Positions 61,361 through 64,000 of a DNA stretch of 64,000 nt are shown piece after piece. The first letter of the stretch is position 1, and each line of letters opens with the position of its first letter. The DNA comes from Rhodoplanes roseus (GTDB taxonomy: Bacteria > Pseudomonadota > Alphaproteobacteria > Rhizobiales > Xanthobacteraceae): the NCBI RefSeq assembly GCF_003258865.1, contig NZ_NPEX01000001.1:1-64000 (forward strand), given 5' to 3'. The notes beneath the pieces were generated by a model. The model was not told the DNA's origin. It searched no databases and was given only the letters and a program-made list of their open reading frames with translations. Made by a program: the position numbers and the translations under genes.

Positions 61361-63808
61361 CTAGATCGTGGTGGCAACCGCGGCCAGATTTTCGATCGCG
61401 GTTTGCACTTCGGCATACAATTCTGCCTCAACCGTTCCAGCGTCGATCTCGACAACAAGTGCAAAGCGCGCCGAAAGATTTTCAGGATCTCCGACCGTCT
61501 TGGTCTTCCACCACCCGGAGACCGGATGTACGGCGAGAATATTCCGACGAGCAAGGTCGGAAGCCGCACATGTCAGCTCGTCAATCTGAATCGAGCCCAC
61601 ATCCCGGCGATTGCGGCCAAACATCCAGCCATCATCTTCGTCGACGACGGGGCCATCGGGCAGTTCGGCAATCTTGCTGATCCTCGACAGAAATTCTGCC
61701 TTGCCTTCATTCGGCCGGTTCAACTTAAAGCGCAGGTTATGAGAAGCATATCGGAATTTCGATCCGCGCGCTGGCTCTGATGGATTGGGCTGCATGAAAG
61801 TACTCAGTGCTACCCTCAACATGACTGGTGTGTTGGTAAGCTTGCGCAATTCTTCTACTGGCCACGGAAGCTCGAAGAGCTTCATCTCATTGTGAACATG
61901 CTCGGCACTCGGGTTATCACTCTTCCGGTAAGGTATAATCGTATCCTGGACAACGAGTGTGAGAGCATTAGAGGCGCTCCTCCGCGCTCGCTCCATATCC
62001 GGCACCCCATAGCCATATCGCTGAAACAAACGGCCGTAATCACCCTTTGCGGGGTTAGGCGGCAGGTGGCTGCGCATCTGCTGCGTCCAGCGCGCCGATG
62101 ACACAAAGAGCGCCCGGATGGTTTCAGGCCAAAGCTGCGGATAATCAGACCACAACTCTGTAATAGCACGGGCCGCCAAAGCCGTAGCGGCACTTGTCTC
62201 ACCGCATGTCGTGAAGGCCCGGACTGGAAACTGATGATCCGTGGTAAGCAGCGAGAGCGCCGAATGCTTCATCGGTGGTGGCGCGCCGTTTGCTAGCCAG
62301 TTTCCGCCTTCCATAACCACATCTGGTTTAATCGGCCAATGCGAAAGCCAACTTGCTGTTCGCGACGACGGAGAGAGATCACCGACCGGGGCAACCACAA
62401 TGCCAGGCTCGCCTGCAGGCAGAACATTCTTTTCGGTATAAGCGCCGATACAAACTGCGTTCCAGGCATGCGCAGGTGACTCAATTTCATTGTCAGGCAA
62501 ATGCGACGTTTGGAGATAATCGTCATTTCCGAACAGGTTCTGATCGGTATTTCCTGCTGAGATGAGAATAAGTCTCTCGATATTTTTCGTACCCGAGACG
62601 CCGGCCGCCAATTGGTCGACTTCACTCGACCAGGAGGTCGGGGCACCATCGTGCGGTGTGTCGTCCTCGGTAGTGCTCGCCATCGCAAATGTTCGTCGCC
62701 GATCAGCGGAGACTTCGACTGCATTGATACCAGCGCGAGTCATGGCACCCAGCAGATAATGAGGGTTATGCCCGACGTCTGGTATGATCTTCGCCGATTC
62801 CAGGCGATGCCGGATTTGAATAGGTGCCATGTTTTGGAGAACAACCGTCAGGTCTCCGTAAAGTGAAAGTCCTGCAAGCTGCGTACCGTGGCCGACAAGA
62901 TCTTCAACGCCCCAGGCAGGATCGGCAGCATGGCGATCATTAATGCTCAGGGCCGGAGCAATTAGTGGATGAGCGCGACCAACGCCCCGATCGAGCAGCG
63001 TAATGTAGTTCGGATCATCATTCGCGACGTATGTCGCGGCGCCTTGCAGGACACTAAGCCATTCGGCCTGCTCCTCAATCTCCATGGCATCAAAAAAGTC
63101 TGCGGTGATTGTCGGAGACGCGAGTGCTTTGACTCCAGCGAGCCGACGAACGGCCAATGCAAGAGCATCCCGCGTCGCGGTTGCAATGACCACAATGTCT
63201 TCAGGAAACTCCAGCCGATCGGCACCAACAACGACGCCATATTCGGCTGACCGGGCAATGAACGCAGCGGCTTGAGATTTTTCGAGCCAAACCTCCCAAG
63301 GCGATACACCGTCGCCTTCAGGAAATGTACGATCGGGACTTCGCCACAGAGCGCGAAGTCCCGCTTCAACAATCGCACCGATGCTCTGAATGAGATTCGC
63401 GTGGTATGGACGCCCTTCGGAGCCATCCCGCTTCGTACGGTTCTTTTCCGCGAACTCGGCGATCTTTGTGCGAAGTTTGTCCAGCCCCTCGGCAGTCGCA
63501 AACACTGTTGCGTGAGCGAGTCCATTATCGTCCGAGCCGGCTTCGGCGCGGAGCAGTGTCAGATCGCTAGCGTTGAGGCCGCCAGTGATCATTACCTCGC
63601 CGGGTCGACCTTGCACCTCCAAATAGAGGCCGGGACGATGCTCAGCCGCAATATTCGGTAGCGCGTCCAATGCCTGCAACAGAGCTTGCGCATGTCCAGC
63701 TCGGTCGGGGACGTCATTTGGTCTTTTGGTTGACCCGCCGCCCTTTGCTTTGAACGCGTCTGGTTGCCCCAACCCGTTTAGAATGAAGTGCTGGAGATCC
63801 CTCGGCAT
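61361..63808 (-). CDS. ietS: IetS-like subtilisin (S8) protease of an IetAS defence pair
   Basis: 815 residues. Catalytic triad in S8 order: D273 (ITLLDRGVGRAHP), H307 (VGHGTQLAGL), S539 (TTCGETSAATALAA), with oxyanion N420 (ILISAGN). No signal peptide, so it works in the cytoplasm. The N-terminus (HFILNGLGQPDAFKAKGGGS) is typical of the cytoplasmic subtilases paired with AAA ATPases. Its start overlaps the ATPase gene by 95 bases. IetAS was described in Agrobacterium as a plasmid incompatibility/stability factor and later listed among anti-phage systems. Assignment rests on gene pairing and motifs. Confidence 0.75.
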   Translation of the reverse strand: MPRDLQHFILNGLGQPDAFKAKGGGSTKRPNDVPDRAGHAQALLQALDALPNIAAEHRPGLYLEVQGRPGEVMITGGLNASDLTLLRAEAGSDDNGLAHATVFATAEGLDKLRTKIAEFAEKNRTKRDGSEGRPYHANLIQSIGAIVEAGLRALWRSPDRTFPEGDGVSPWEVWLEKSQAAAFIARSAEYGVVVGADRLEFPEDIVVIATATRDALALAVRRLAGVKALASPTITADFFDAMEIEEQAEWLSVLQGAATYVANDDPNYITLLDRGVGRAHPLIAPALSINDRHAADPAWGVEDLVGHGTQLAGLSLYGDLTVVLQNMAPIQIRHRLESAKIIPDVGHNPHYLLGAMTRAGINAVEVSADRRRTFAMASTTEDDTPHDGAPTSWSSEVDQLAAGVSGTKNIERLILISAGNTDQNLFGNDDYLQTSHLPDNEIESPAHAWNAVCIGAYTEKNVLPAGEPGIVVAPVGDLSPSSRTASWLSHWPIKPDVVMEGGNWLANGAPPPMKHSALSLLTTDHQFPVRAFTTCGETSAATALAARAITELWSDYPQLWPETIRALFVSSARWTQQMRSHLPPNPAKGDYGRLFQRYGYGVPDMERARRSASNALTLVVQDTIIPYRKSDNPSAEHVHNEMKLFELPWPVEELRKLTNTPVMLRVALSTFMQPNPSEPARGSKFRYASHNLRFKLNRPNEGKAEFLSRISKIAELPDGPVVDEDDGWMFGRNRRDVGSIQIDELTCAASDLARRNILAVHPVSGWWKTKTVGDPENLSARFALVVEIDAGTVEAELYAEVQTAIENLAAVATTI

Positions 63809-64000
63809 TCGGTCCTGTCCCTATCCCTTGCAACGAGCGGCGACGTTCAAGCGAAGCGATCACGGCAAATGTTTCGATCAGGCTTGAGTTCGTCATCACC
63901 GCTCTGCGCGCTGCATCCTCCCCCGCCGCAACGACATCCGCCGTAGAAAGACCCTCTGCACGAGTTGCCACTTCCGACCAATCAACTTTACCCGTGTCGA
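63714..64000 (-). CDS. ietA: AAA+ ATPase, C-terminal end (IetA-like), cut by window edge
   Basis: The frame is open to the right edge. The visible ~95 residues begin DTGKVDWSEVATRAEGLSTA and run through DVVAAGEDAARRAVM, the sensor-2/lid helices of a AAA+ protein, then a basic tail rich in Arg/Lys. The P-loop lies outside the window. Overlap with the subtilase gene and its order match IetA-IetS pairs. Confidence 0.65.
   Translation of the reverse strand, partial: DTGKVDWSEVATRAEGLSTADVVAAGEDAARRAVMTNSSLIETFAVIASLERRRSLQGIGTGPNAEGSPALHSKRVGATRRVQSKGRRVNQKTK

Overview
The window is high-GC alphaproteobacterial DNA, most likely from the Bradyrhizobium/Rhodopseudomonas/Afipia group (Nitrobacteraceae). 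This assignment is an inference. It rests on the benzoyl-CoA reductase-type gene at the left edge, the small proteins typical of that group (DUF3606, DUF3489, DUF1515), a gene-transfer-agent-like tail module, and an EcfG-type stress promoter. No tRNA, rRNA or CRISPR array was recognised.

Region 1 (1-6.2 kb) is the chromosomal flank. It holds the end of a 2-hydroxyacyl-CoA dehydratase/benzoyl-CoA reductase family gene, a candidate toxin-immunity pair lying between two ~100-bp imperfect direct repeats, a secreted TPR protein, and a large outer-membrane protein that joins an opacity-type barrel to a carbohydrate-porin-like barrel.

Region 2 (6.4-25.4 kb) is a heavy-metal resistance island. An Nramp-like transporter faces left. 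A long rightward operon follows: a Cys/His secreted protein, CzcC, CzcB, a PII-NG signalling protein, CzcA, a periplasmic partner, and a P1B-2 Zn/Cd/Pb ATPase. Next come an orphan encapsulated-ferritin-like protein, a bestrophin-like membrane protein and the CDF exporter CzcD. A 63-residue His-rich repeat protein follows with its own EcfG-like promoter and terminator. A second cluster (Cys-rich secreted protein, FixH/YtkA-like protein, CusB, CusA with the copper-binding methionines, and a 37-residue Met-rich membrane peptide) looks copper/silver specific and has no outer-membrane channel of its own. No metal regulator gene is present.

Region 3 (25.4-61.1 kb) is a siphovirus-type prophage read almost wholly on the minus strand. 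Right to left it runs: excisionase-like HTH, Sak4-like ATPase, possible OB/SSB-like protein, DUF6511, HNH protein, Cas4-like nuclease, RecD-like helicase, Toprim/DUF927 primase-helicase, an iteron-like repeat cluster that may be the origin, a RuvC-like resolvase, small genes, an orphan methyltransferase, and terminase. Head genes follow in lambda order (gpW, portal, S49 protease with nested scaffold, decoration protein, capsid E), then tail genes in lambda order with a programmed -1 frameshift at the G/GT position. The tail tip is of gene-transfer-agent type (DUF2460, DUF2163, NlpC/P60, TIM-barrel hub), with an unusual stand-alone copy of the hub N-terminus. A fibre and a lysis cassette complete it. 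No integrase, repressor or att repeat was seen.

Region 4 (61.4-64 kb) holds a subtilisin-like protease and the end of an overlapping AAA+ ATPase, an IetAS-type anti-phage/plasmid pair on the early-gene side of the prophage.
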